A stretch of 34,763 nt of DNA. Source: JBDTYT01 sp040005555. GTDB taxonomy: Bacteria > Actinomycetota > UBA4738 > HRBIN12. This document shows, in pieces, positions 23,247 through 30,504 of this stretch (positions are counted from its first letter, which is position 1; every line of letters begins with the position of its first letter). Below the pieces are notes generated by a model, which was not told where the DNA came from, searched no databases, and saw only the letters and a program-made list of their open reading frames with translations. The stretch spans positions 1 to 34,763 of the forward strand of contig JBDTYT010000009.1 of assembly GCA_040005555.1 (NCBI GenBank). Direction: 5' to 3'. The translations under genes and the position numbers were made by a program.

Positions 23247-24611
23247 ATGAAGGTCAAGATCGTCCCCGGGGCTCGGATCGTTGGCGAGATGGATGTTCCC
23301 GGCGATAAATCGATCGCCCACCGCTGGCTCATCTTGGCCGCGACGGCCTCGGGCCGCAGCGAGATCCATGGACTTCCACTTGCCCTCGATGTGCGCTCGA
23401 CCGCAGCATGTGTTGCTCGCCTCACCCCCGAGGCTCGACCTGCACTCGAGGCGTGGGCTTCCCGGGCTCCCGGCTCCGACGAGGCTCACGGTTTCACGTT
23501 CAACAAGGGTGAACCTCGACCCGCTGCGCTGACGCTCGATGTCGGGGGCCGGGGTCGTGCTCGACTGGAGGCTTCGGGTGATCCGCTCGACTGCGGCAAC
23601 TCCGGCACCACGATGAGGCTGCTCTCGGGGGTCCTCGCGTCGTGCGGGTTCGAGAGCGCACTGACGGGAGACGAGAGCCTGCGCGAGCGACCGATGGAGC
23701 GCGTGGCCGAGCCGCTCCGTCAGATGGGGGCGCTGGTGGAGACCACGCTCGGTCATGCCCCGATCCGCATCGTGGGCGGATCGCTCCGCGGCATCCGCCA
23801 TCGGACGGCGGTGCCGAGCGCTCAGGTGAAGAGCGCGCTGCTGCTTGCCGGTCTCGCGGCGGAGGGTGCGACGACCGTCGAGGAATCCATCGCGACACGT
23901 GACCACACGGAGCGGGCGCTCGAACACCTCGGCGCGGACGTCAGACGCTCCGGGGAAGCGGTCACGGTGTCCGCCTTCCAACACGATGGCTTCGCAGGGA
24001 CCGTTCCTGGGGACGTGTCCTCCGCGGCGTTCCTCGTCGCCGCGACGGCGGTGACGGGTGGGGAGTTGACCCTGCGCCGTGTGGGGCTCAACCCGACCAG
24101 GACCCGATACCTGGACGTGATGGCTCGGATGGGGGTCCGAACCGAAGCCGTGGTCACCGGCGAGGAGCTCGGCGAGCCGCTGGGCGATCTTCGAGTCGAC
24201 TCCGTCGACGGCCTCGTGGGCACAACCGTCGACGGCGACGAGCTTCCGCTCGTGATCGACGAGGTGCCGGTGCTCGCCGCACTCGCAACGTGCGCTCGCG
24301 GCGAAACGTGGTTCGCGGGCGGGAACGAGCTCCGCCTCAAGGAGAGCGACCGACTCGCCGGGCTTATCAGCGCGATCGTGGCGCTCGGGGGTCACGCGGC
24401 GGTCGAGGGGGACGACCTGGTCGTCCTGGGTGGCGGTCTCGACGGGGGCACCGTGGATCCGCTCGGCGATCACCGCATGGCCATGGCACTCACGGTGGCG
24501 GCGCTCGGGGCGGAGGGGCCGTCGACGCTGAACGGAGCAGAGGCCGCCGACGTGTCATTCCCGACCTTCTTCCCCGCGTTGGGCTTCCTCGGTGCGCGGA
24601 TCGAGGGTTGA
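23247..24611 (+). CDS. aroA: EPSP synthase (3-phosphoshikimate 1-carboxyvinyltransferase)
   Basis: 454 residues. PGDKSIAHR (18-26) binds phosphoenolpyruvate and shikimate-3-phosphate through Lys21 and Ser22. LDCGNSGTTMRL (about 115-126), RLKESDR (about 361) and DHRMAMAL (about 408) complete the active site. The second of the two inverse alpha/beta domains is normal, and the region at 40-110 is slightly long for the family. It makes EPSP on the way to chorismate. The ATG at 23247 is 7 bases after tyrA. Glyphosate class cannot be assigned safely by eye. Confidence 0.95.
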   Translation: MKVKIVPGARIVGEMDVPGDKSIAHRWLILAATASGRSEIHGLPLALDVRSTAACVARLTPEARPALEAWASRAPGSDEAHGFTFNKGEPRPAALTLDVGGRGRARLEASGDPLDCGNSGTTMRLLSGVLASCGFESALTGDESLRERPMERVAEPLRQMGALVETTLGHAPIRIVGGSLRGIRHRTAVPSAQVKSALLLAGLAAEGATTVEESIATRDHTERALEHLGADVRRSGEAVTVSAFQHDGFAGTVPGDVSSAAFLVAATAVTGGELTLRRVGLNPTRTRYLDVMARMGVRTEAVVTGEELGEPLGDLRVDSVDGLVGTTVDGDELPLVIDEVPVLAALATCARGETWFAGGNELRLKESDRLAGLISAIVALGGHAAVEGDDLVVLGGGLDGGTVDPLGDHRMAMALTVAALGAEGPSTLNGAEAADVSFPTFFPALGFLGARIEG

Positions 24612-24619
24612 GGGTCGAG

Positions 24620-25291
24620 ATGAACGAAGGCATCATCGTGGCCATCGATGGACCCGCGGGCTCGGGCAAGAGCACGCTTGCTCGCGGTCTCGCCTCGGCG
24701 CTCCACGTTCCCTACGTGAACACGGGAGCGATGTATCGGGCCCTCACGCGCCGCGCCCTGCAGGAGGGCGTCGACGCGGACGACGGAGCGGCGTTGGCCA
24801 CGCTCGCTACCGCCATGCGATTCGACCTCGACCGGACGGTCGAGCCCGGCGTGCTGCTCGTCGACGGCCGCCCTCCGGATGAGGGGCTTTCCTCACCGGA
24901 GGTCGAGTCGAACGTGTCTCGCGTCGCACGTCACCCTGAGGTTCGCGCCGTCCTGCGCGCCGAGCAACGGCGGCTCGGAGGTGACGGCGCCGTCCTCGAG
25001 GGTCGAGACATCGGTTCCGTCGTGTTCCCCGGCGCGACCCTCAAGCTCTACCTGCGCGCCGACGCGAGGGCTCGAGCTGCGCGACGAGCCCAGGAGCGAG
25101 AGGCCGACGAGGGCGGGCGCATCATCGCTGATCGACTCGAAGCTCGGGACGCGCTCGACGCTCGTGTGAACCCGTTCGTGCCACCCGAGGACGCCGTCGT
25201 GATCGACGCGACGTCCCTCGACGCCGCGGAGGTCCTCGCCCGTGCCCTCGAGCTCGTGCGCGAGCGCACCGAACACGGCAGCGCCGGATGA
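24620..25291 (+). CDS. cmk: Cytidylate kinase
   Basis: 223 residues. The P-loop is AIDGPAGSGKST (8-19), followed by YVNTGAMYRALTRRAL and the catalytic/CMP-binding LEGRDIGSVVFP. The LID-like Arg-rich helix (ARARAARRAQERE) and the conserved DATSLD near the end fit. It phosphorylates CMP and dCMP. The ATG at 24620 is chosen with GAGGGT a few bases upstream. A TTG at 24608 overlapping the aroA stop is an alternative adding four residues. The longer open frame upstream is a shadow of aroA. It overlaps der by ATGA. Confidence 0.94.
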   Translation: MNEGIIVAIDGPAGSGKSTLARGLASALHVPYVNTGAMYRALTRRALQEGVDADDGAALATLATAMRFDLDRTVEPGVLLVDGRPPDEGLSSPEVESNVSRVARHPEVRAVLRAEQRRLGGDGAVLEGRDIGSVVFPGATLKLYLRADARARAARRAQEREADEGGRIIADRLEARDALDARVNPFVPPEDAVVIDATSLDAAEVLARALELVRERTEHGSAG

Positions 25292-26598
25292 CCTCGCCCT
25301 CGGTCGCCGTGATCGGCCGGCAGAACGTCGGCAAGTCGACGCTCGCCAACCGCCTGTTCGGCCGTCGTGAGGCGATCGCGCACCCGATGCCCGGTGTCAC
25401 GCGCGATCGGGTCGAGCTGGAGACCACGTGGCGAGGACGTCCGTTCCGGCTCGTGGATACCGGCGGCCACACGAGCCGGGGCACGGGGATCGACGCCCTC
25501 GTCTCCCGCCAGGCGGATCGCGCCGCGGAGCTCGCCGACGTCATCGTGCTCGTCGTCGACGGCCGAACCGGGCCGGTCGAGGAGGACGCCACCCTGGCCC
25601 GCAAGCTCCGGCGCGCGGAAGCTCCGGTCGTGCTCGTCGTCAACAAGATCGACACGGCGGATGAGGAGGTGAGCGCCGCGGCCTTCCACCGGCTCGGGTT
25701 GGGCGAGCCGGTCGCGGTGTCGGCCATGCACGGGCTCGGTGTCGGCGAGCTCTTGGACCGGCTGGTCGCCCTCCTTCCAGATGCGCCCCGGGCCGCGCTC
25801 GAGGAAGCCACGGAGCCGAGGTTCGCACTCGTCGGCCGGCCGAACGTGGGGAAGTCCTCGCTGTTCAACCGTCTGGTGGACGAGGAGCGTTCGGTCGTCT
25901 TCGAGGAAGCCGGCACCACCCGGGACGCCGTCGACGCCGTCGTCAGGTGGCAGGACGTCGTGGTCCGATTCGTCGATACGGCGGGCTTCCGCCGGGGATC
26001 GAAGGTGAAGAGCGTCGAGTACTTCAGCCTCCTTCGCGCGGAGCGTGCGATCGAACGCGCCGACGTCGCGGTGCTTGTCCTGGACGCGACCGATGGGCTC
26101 GCGGCCGAGGACAAGCGGGTGGCCGCGAAGGTCATGGAAGCCGGACGAGGCCTTCTCGTCGTCGCGAACAAGTGGGACCTCGTGGAGGAACGTGATCGGA
26201 CGTACAAGGAACTCGGTGAGCGCGTGAACGTGTTCGCCCGGGCGTCGGTCGCGCGCACCTCGGCTCGCTCTGGACTCGGTGTGCACCGCCTCCCGCCGCT
26301 CCTCCTCGGGGCACGGGAGCGGTGGTCGCGACGCGTGCCGACGTCCGAGGTGAACCGTGTGCTCCAGGAGGCCGTCGCGGAGCGAGCCGTTCCCGGCGGC
26401 GGCCACCTCAAATACGCCACCCAGGTGAGCGCCGGCCCTCCGACGTTCGTGCTGTTCGGCGCTCGGGGGCCCGACGCTTCGTATCAGCGGTTCCTCGAGG
26501 GCCGCCTGCGCGCTGCGTTCGGGTTCGACGGGGTCCCGATCCGATTGCGGTTCCGGGCGCCGAAGGGTCGTGCACGCCACGGAGCGGCATCCGAGTAA
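25288..26598 (+). CDS. der: Ribosome-associated GTPase Der (EngA)
   Basis: 436 residues with two tandem GTPase domains and a KH-like C-terminal domain. G1 of domain 1 is GRQNVGKST (10-18; Gln where Pro is usual), and G1 of domain 2 is GRPNVGKSS (from about 183). The G4 motifs are NKID and NKWD; G3 is DTGG and DTAG. Der acts in assembly of the 50S subunit. Start ATG overlaps the cmk stop (ATGA), the usual cmk-der order. The tRNA-Pro gene follows after 37 bases. Confidence 0.96.
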   Translation: MTSPSVAVIGRQNVGKSTLANRLFGRREAIAHPMPGVTRDRVELETTWRGRPFRLVDTGGHTSRGTGIDALVSRQADRAAELADVIVLVVDGRTGPVEEDATLARKLRRAEAPVVLVVNKIDTADEEVSAAAFHRLGLGEPVAVSAMHGLGVGELLDRLVALLPDAPRAALEEATEPRFALVGRPNVGKSSLFNRLVDEERSVVFEEAGTTRDAVDAVVRWQDVVVRFVDTAGFRRGSKVKSVEYFSLLRAERAIERADVAVLVLDATDGLAAEDKRVAAKVMEAGRGLLVVANKWDLVEERDRTYKELGERVNVFARASVARTSARSGLGVHRLPPLLLGARERWSRRVPTSEVNRVLQEAVAERAVPGGGHLKYATQVSAGPPTFVLFGARGPDASYQRFLEGRLRAAFGFDGVPIRLRFRAPKGRARHGAASE

Positions 26599-26621
26599 CC
26601 GTGCGTGCCCTGTTCAGCCGG

Positions 26622-26627
26622 TACACT
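26622..26627 (+). promoter_or_regulatory. Putative -10 element (TACACT) of tRNA-Pro
   Basis: TACACT ends 8 bases before the mature tRNA 5' end, so transcription would begin within one or two bases of the tRNA. It lies between the der stop and the tRNA. No good -35 is seen. Confidence 0.45.
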
Positions 26628-26635
26628 CACGCACA

Positions 26636-26710
26636 CGGGCCGTGGCGCAGCTTGGTTAGCGCGTCTGACTGGGGGTCAGAAGGTCGCCGGTTCAAATCCG
26701 GCCGGCCCGA
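26636..26710 (+). tRNA. tRNA-Pro, anticodon GGG
   Basis: A 75-base cloverleaf. The acceptor stem pairs CGGGCCG with CGGCCCG and has discriminator A at 26710. The D stem is GCGC/GCGC with GG in the loop. The anticodon stem is TCTGA/TCAGA with loop CTGGGGG, placing GGG at 26671-26673. The T arm is GCCGG-TTCAAAT-CCGGC. CCA is not encoded (CAT follows), so it must be added by the CCA-adding enzyme. The anticodon reads CCC and CCU proline codons. Upstream is der and downstream is pgsA, with no integrated element although tRNA 3' ends are frequent attachment sites. Confidence 0.97.
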
Positions 26711-26719
26711 CATCGGTGG

Positions 26720-26725
26720 TACGTT
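26720..26725 (+). promoter_or_regulatory. Putative -10 element (TACGTT) of pgsA
   Basis: TACGTT starts 10 bases after the tRNA 3' end and ends 9 bases before the pgsA ATG, with no ribosome-binding site between. This fits a nearly leaderless start. Read-through from the tRNA is an alternative source of transcript. Confidence 0.35.
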
Positions 26726-26734
26726 CGCGATCTG

Positions 26735-27343
26735 ATGGCGTCGTACCGCTCGGATCCCGCATCAACGACGGAGCGCGCGTCCTCCGCGATCCTCACGATC
26801 CCGAACGCGCTCTCGTTCGTTCGCATCGCGCTGATCCCAGTCTTCGTCTGGTTGATCCTCGACCACGACACGAGCTTCGGTGGGCTGCTGCTGTTCGCCG
26901 CCGTCGCTTCGACCGACTGGGTGGACGGCGCCGTCGCCCGCGCCACGGGTCGGGTCTCCGAGCTCGGCAAGGTGTTGGATCCGGTCGCCGACCGGCTGTC
27001 GATCGCCGCCGGCCTCATCGCGCTCATCGTGCGGGGCGCGTTCCCGCTGTGGGCGGCCCTGCTGATCCTGGTCCGCGACGGCATGATCCTCATCGTCGGG
27101 CTCGCGCTGCTCGCCGGTCGGGGAGCGCGGATCGAGGTCCGTTACATCGGCAAGGTAGCGACGTTCTGCCTGATGAGCTCCATCGCAGCGATCGCGTGGG
27201 GCAACCTCGGGTACGCTTTCGACGAGGGGTTTCTGGTGATCGGTTGGTCGATGTTCACCGTCGGCATCGTGGATTCCTACGTCGCAACGGCCCTGTACGT
27301 CGGCGACATGCGCCGGGCGCTCACGAACGCGTCACGGCGATAG
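26735..27343 (+). CDS. pgsA: CDP-alcohol phosphatidyltransferase (PgsA-like)
   Basis: 202 residues with about five to six membrane helices. The full CDP-alcohol motif is seen: D61, D64-G65, A68-R69, G78, D82, D86. It should join CDP-diacylglycerol to an alcohol phosphate, most likely glycerol-3-phosphate (phosphatidylglycerol phosphate synthase). Actinobacterial paralogues can use inositol phosphate or make cardiolipin, and sequence alone does not decide. Position before gcvH resembles Rv1822 (pgsA2). The ATG at 26735 is close to the tRNA and has no ribosome-binding site. Confidence 0.85.
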   Translation: MASYRSDPASTTERASSAILTIPNALSFVRIALIPVFVWLILDHDTSFGGLLLFAAVASTDWVDGAVARATGRVSELGKVLDPVADRLSIAAGLIALIVRGAFPLWAALLILVRDGMILIVGLALLAGRGARIEVRYIGKVATFCLMSSIAAIAWGNLGYAFDEGFLVIGWSMFTVGIVDSYVATALYVGDMRRALTNASRR

Positions 27344-27346
27344 TGC

Positions 27347-27352
27347 TAGGTT
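27347..27352 (+). promoter_or_regulatory. Putative -10 element (TAGGTT) of gcvH
   Basis: TAGGTT lies 3 bases after the pgsA stop and 33 bases before the gcvH ATG, with GGAGG at 27374-27378 for translation. No glycine-riboswitch fold is apparent in this short leader. Confidence 0.4.
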
Positions 27353-27385
27353 GCCGAACGTCGGACGGCGCCTGGAGGAAACGCG

Positions 27386-27781
27386 ATGGAGTTCCCCGAG
27401 GACCTTCGCTACACCAAGGAGCACGAATGGGCGCGCGACGAGGGCGATGGGCGGGTTCGGGTCGGGATCACCGACTACGCGCAGGACGCGCTCGGGGACG
27501 TCGTCTACGTCGATGTGCCCGAGGTGGGTGCCTCGGTCACCGGCCATCAACCGTTCTGTGAGGTGGAGTCCACGAAGTCGGTCTCGGATGTATACGCTCC
27601 GGTCTCCGGCACCGTGAGCGAACGCAACGCGCTGCTCGAGGACCGGCCCGAGCTCGTCAACGAAGCCCCATACGGAGAGGGGTGGCTCGTCGTGCTGCAG
27701 GTGGATGCGGGGGTCGATCTCGCGGAGCTCATGGACGCAGCGGCCTATCGAGCCTTCATCGAACAGGTCGAGCCCCACTAG
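27386..27781 (+). CDS. gcvH: Glycine cleavage system H protein
   Basis: 131 residues, full length. The lipoyl-attachment Lys64 lies in EVESTKSVSDVYAP. The N-terminus (PEDLRYTKEHEWAR) and C-terminus (LMDAAAYRAFIEQ) are typical. H protein carries the aminomethyl group between the P, T and L proteins. GcvPA/PB are encoded in the same window (33204 onward), while GcvT and GcvL are not seen. ATG at 27386 has GGAGG 7 bases upstream. Confidence 0.96.
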   Translation: MEFPEDLRYTKEHEWARDEGDGRVRVGITDYAQDALGDVVYVDVPEVGASVTGHQPFCEVESTKSVSDVYAPVSGTVSERNALLEDRPELVNEAPYGEGWLVVLQVDAGVDLAELMDAAAYRAFIEQVEPH

Positions 27782-27883
27782 AGGTTCGTCTCAACGATCA
27801 GCTGCCCCGCCCTCGACCTCCCGTCCCAGTCCGGACGGTACCGGTCCGACACGGAACCTCGGCCCTCCCGGTGTGCTCGAGGG
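27781..27883 (+). other. Structured intergenic stretch after gcvH, possible terminator or leader RNA
   Basis: The 224-base gap 27782-28005 is the longest in the window. Its first half has several inverted repeats: GAGGTTC at 27781-27787 with GAACCTC at 27854-27860; CCCTCGA at 27810-27816 with TCGAGGG at 27877-27883; and a small CGGAC/GTCCG hairpin at 27832-27848. The first two pairs cross, so they are alternative folds or chance. There is no T-run. The second half holds the promoter at 27900. Confidence 0.25.
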
Positions 27884-27899
27884 TGGACCACACCCCTGG

Positions 27900-27928
27900 T
27901 TGACCCTCCCCGGAGGAGGAAGTAAGGT
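27900..27928 (+). promoter_or_regulatory. Promoter TTGACC-N17-TAAGGT for the FHA-ftsR unit
   Basis: The -35 TTGACC (27900-27905) and -10 TAAGGT (27923-27928) are separated by exactly 17 bases, giving a predicted start near 27935 and a leader of about 70 bases. An inverted repeat CCTCC/GGAGG (27905-27909 and 27912-27916) sits inside the spacer, where MerR-family proteins bind. The unit encodes a MerR-type regulator (FtsR). Confidence 0.55.
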
Positions 27929-28005
27929 CGATCACCCGTGCAGGGTTCGGGTCGCACCTCAACCTCAACCATCAGCGGGAGTCGAGGGCGGAGAGGTGAT
28001 CGAGG

Positions 28006-28464
28006 TTGTTCTGCACGCGTTGTGGACATCCCAACAAGGACGAGGCCCGCTACTGCTCGAACTGTGGGTCTGCGCTGCAGGACGAGACCACCCTCTCGCT
28101 CACACCGGTCGAGACCGAAGGTGAAGCTCCCGCCGAGTTCCCGTTCCCCGAAGATGAGCTCGAGCCGGGGCAGGGTCTCCTTCTGGTCAAGCACGGCCCG
28201 AACGCCGGGTCGACCTTCCTCATCCAGGACGACTCGACATCGATCGGGCGCGATCCGAAGAGCGACGTGTTCTTGGATGACGTCACGGTCTCGAGAAAGC
28301 ACGCAGAACTCCGGCACGGCGCGGGAGCGTTCACGATCCATGATCTCGGCAGCTTGAACGGCACGTATGTGAACCGCGAGCGCGTCGAGATGACCACGCT
28401 CGCCTCCGGCGACGAGATCCAGGTCGGGAAGTTCAAGCTGGTGTTCTTCGCGGGCGGGGGGTGA
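28006..28464 (+). CDS. garA: GarA-like FHA-domain protein with N-terminal zinc ribbon
   Basis: 152 residues. The N-terminus is a four-Cys zinc ribbon (C3, C6, C17, C20). A short linker holds Glu-Thr-Thr (27-29), then a long acidic stretch and the FHA domain (about 57-148). The FHA binding residues are GRDP (81-84), SRKH (96-99) and NGT (118-120). The FHA part is very close to mycobacterial GarA (DVFLDDVTVSRKHAE, GSLNGTYVN). GarA is phosphorylated by PknB/PknG at an ETT motif and controls 2-oxoglutarate and glutamate metabolism. The ETT here suggests the same switch. GarA itself lacks the zinc ribbon. The TTG start at 28006 is supported by GGAGAGGTGA about 7-9 bases upstream. Stop overlaps the first possible ftsR start (GTGA). 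Confidence 0.85.
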   Translation: MFCTRCGHPNKDEARYCSNCGSALQDETTLSLTPVETEGEAPAEFPFPEDELEPGQGLLLVKHGPNAGSTFLIQDDSTSIGRDPKSDVFLDDVTVSRKHAELRHGAGAFTIHDLGSLNGTYVNRERVEMTTLASGDEIQVGKFKLVFFAGGG

Positions 28465-28472
28465 GGGCGCAC

Positions 28473-29180
28473 ATGGCGACTCGCAACTATCAATCGATCG
28501 GTGAGGTCCTCGTGAACGTCAAGACCGAGTTCCCGGACATCACGATCTCGAAGATCCGGTTCCTCGAAGCCGAGGGATTGATCGAGCCCGAGCGCACTCC
28601 ATCGGGGTATCGGAAGTTCTACGAGCAAGACGTCGACCGGTTGAAGTCGATCCTGCGCATGCAACGGGACGAATACCTGCCGTTGAAGGTCATCAAGGAT
28701 CGCTTGCTGCAGGAGGTGTCCGAAGACGGCGAGCTCATCACGCCCGTGTCCGATGACGGCGAGGCGGACGCCGAGGAGCAGCTCGCCGATGCGCCGACCG
28801 GCCTGCAGATGTCCATCGAGGAGATGTCGGCCGCGACCGGCGTCGACCGCGAACGGATCCGCGAGCTCGAGTCCTACGGGCTGGTGTCGTCGCACGGCCC
28901 CGAGTCCGCGAGGTACTACGACGGAGACGACTACATCGTCCTGTCCGTCGTGAAGGATTTCTTCAAGTACGGCGTCGAGCCTCGCCACCTGACGATGTAC
29001 AAGCATTTCGAGGAACGCGAGGCGAGCTTCTTCGAGACGATCGTCCTGCCGCAGCTGCGGCAGCGCAACCCCGACGCGCGCAAGATGGCGAATGCGTCGC
29101 TTGCCGACCTGGCGAAAGCCTCTCGCAAGCTCAAGCAGGCGCTGCTCAGGACGAACCTTCGACAGTACCTATCCGCCTAG
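28473..29180 (+). CDS. ftsR: MerR-family regulator, FtsR-like
   Basis: 235 residues. The N-terminal MerR winged helix contains SIGEVLVNVKTEFPDITISK and IRFLEAEGLIEPERTPSGYRKF, followed by DEYLPLKVIKDRLLQ, which matches FtsR/Rv1828. A second winged-helix-like half follows (IEEMSAATGVDRERIRELESYGLV), as in that family. Corynebacterial FtsR activates ftsZ. The ATG at 28473 with GAGGG 5 bases upstream is preferred over the GTG at 28461, which overlaps the FHA gene stop; either implies coupling. No Cys-based metal or redox site is present. The carboxypeptidase follows after 11 bases. Confidence 0.88.
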   Translation: MATRNYQSIGEVLVNVKTEFPDITISKIRFLEAEGLIEPERTPSGYRKFYEQDVDRLKSILRMQRDEYLPLKVIKDRLLQEVSEDGELITPVSDDGEADAEEQLADAPTGLQMSIEEMSAATGVDRERIRELESYGLVSSHGPESARYYDGDDYIVLSVVKDFFKYGVEPRHLTMYKHFEEREASFFETIVLPQLRQRNPDARKMANASLADLAKASRKLKQALLRTNLRQYLSA

Positions 29181-29191
29181 ATCGACTGGGC

Positions 29192-30481
29192 GTGAGCGGC
29201 CCTCCTCGGCATCGGCTTCGGGCGGGAGCCTCCATCCTTCTCCCGCTCGCGCTCCTGGGGCTCGTGCCGGCCCTCGCGGACGCGCAGACGGTCGAGGGTC
29301 CTCCGCCCACGCCGGTGGTTCTGCCCGGTGGAGGCACCTCGCCCTCGCCGTTCCCACAGGCGTTGCACACACCGGCTCCCTCCGTTGAGCCTCCCGGCAT
29401 CCGTGCTCCCTCCGCCGTGCTTGCCGACCTCGACACGGGTCAGGTGCTGTTCTCGCGAGACCCCGACGCCGAACGACCGATCGCGAGCGTGACGAAGATC
29501 ATGACCGCGCTGCTCGTCCTTCGACGAGCAGATCCGACGGAGCAGGTCACGGTCAGCGCCCGCGCGGCCGGAAACGGGCGGAGCCCTGGCGTCTCCGAGC
29601 TGGGGCTCCAGGCGGGGGAGCGGATCCGGGTCGACGATCTCCTGTACGCCCTCATGCTGCAGTCCGCGAGCGACGCGGCGATCGCCCTGGCCGAGCACGT
29701 GTCAGGTTCGGTCGACGCGTTCGTCGCGCTGATGAATCGAACGGCGGAGCACCTGGGCATGCGCCACACTCGGTTCGCCTCGCCGAGCGGCCTGGACGAC
29801 GGCGGTTATTCGAGCGCCGCCGACCTCGTCACGCTCACCAGGGCGGCGTACCGGATCCCCGGGTTCTCCTCGATCACCGCGACGCGGTTCCACACGGTCC
29901 CCGGTACGGAGCAGGATGTTGGGCCTCGCGTCGTCCAGAACCGCAACGTCTTGCTGTGGCTGTATCCCGGTGCGACGGGCGTGAAGACGGGTTTCACCAG
30001 CGCGGCCGGCTTCTGCGTCGTCGCGTCGGCCGAGCGTGAAGGGTTGCGGCTGGTCGCGGTGGTCCTCGGCGAGCAAGGGGAGCCGTTCTCGGACGCCGCG
30101 GCGTTGCTGAACTACGGATTCACGGCCTTCGAGCTCCGCGACCTGCTCGCCGAGGGCGAGCCGATGGGCACCGTGGCCATCCAAGGGCGCGCGGTGACGG
30201 TCGCCGCCGGCGCAGCCGTCCAGAGCGCCCTCGTGCCGGCCGATCGACGCGTGCGATCGACGATCCTCGTGAGCCACGGCATCACCTTTCCGCCGGCCCT
30301 GGGCGAGCAGGTGGGTGCCGTCGAGCTCACGGTCGGGCGTCTGCAGATCCGTCGGGTGCCGCTGCTCGTGACCGCGGTTCCGGGCCCATCCCCCCCGCAG
30401 GAGCCGGGTCCCTGGTGGCGGCGAGCCTTCTCGTCCGTGACGGGCGCGGTCGGCGGGCTGCTCGACGCGCTGTTCGGCTGA
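29192..30481 (+). CDS. Secreted D-alanyl-D-alanine carboxypeptidase (DacF/PBP5 family)
   Basis: 429 residues. A Sec signal peptide (positive start, hydrophobic 13-28, cleavage after ALADA at about 31) leads to a Pro-rich linker and the S11 peptidase domain. SxxK is S99-V-T-K102 and KTG is 265-267 (GVKTGFT). The middle motif, normally SxN, reads S158-A-S160 here. A C-terminal PBP5-like domain and an amphipathic end (WWRRAFSSVTGAVGG) may anchor it to the membrane face. It would trim pentapeptides in peptidoglycan if active; the Asn-to-Ser change needs care. The GTG at 29192 lies 11 bases after ftsR. In Firmicutes dacF often sits in the same neighbourhood. Confidence 0.88.
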   Translation: MSGPPRHRLRAGASILLPLALLGLVPALADAQTVEGPPPTPVVLPGGGTSPSPFPQALHTPAPSVEPPGIRAPSAVLADLDTGQVLFSRDPDAERPIASVTKIMTALLVLRRADPTEQVTVSARAAGNGRSPGVSELGLQAGERIRVDDLLYALMLQSASDAAIALAEHVSGSVDAFVALMNRTAEHLGMRHTRFASPSGLDDGGYSSAADLVTLTRAAYRIPGFSSITATRFHTVPGTEQDVGPRVVQNRNVLLWLYPGATGVKTGFTSAAGFCVVASAEREGLRLVAVVLGEQGEPFSDAAALLNYGFTAFELRDLLAEGEPMGTVAIQGRAVTVAAGAAVQSALVPADRRVRSTILVSHGITFPPALGEQVGAVELTVGRLQIRRVPLLVTAVPGPSPPQEPGPWWRRAFSSVTGAVGGLLDALFG

Positions 30482-30490
30482 TCCCTCTGC

Positions 30491-30496
30491 TACGAT
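30491..30496 (+). promoter_or_regulatory. -10 element (TACGAT) of hpt, leaderless type
   Basis: TACGAT ends 8 bases before the hpt ATG at 30505 and is preceded by TGC, giving an extended -10 flavour. The predicted start falls on or next to the ATG, and no ribosome-binding site is present. Confidence 0.5.
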
Positions 30497-30504
30497 CGCG
30501 CCGG

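Noticed and set aside
26636..26735. tRNA-Pro 3' end as an integration site
   Set aside because: No repeated copy of the tRNA 3' segment or integrase lies downstream; pgsA and gcvH follow in conserved order.
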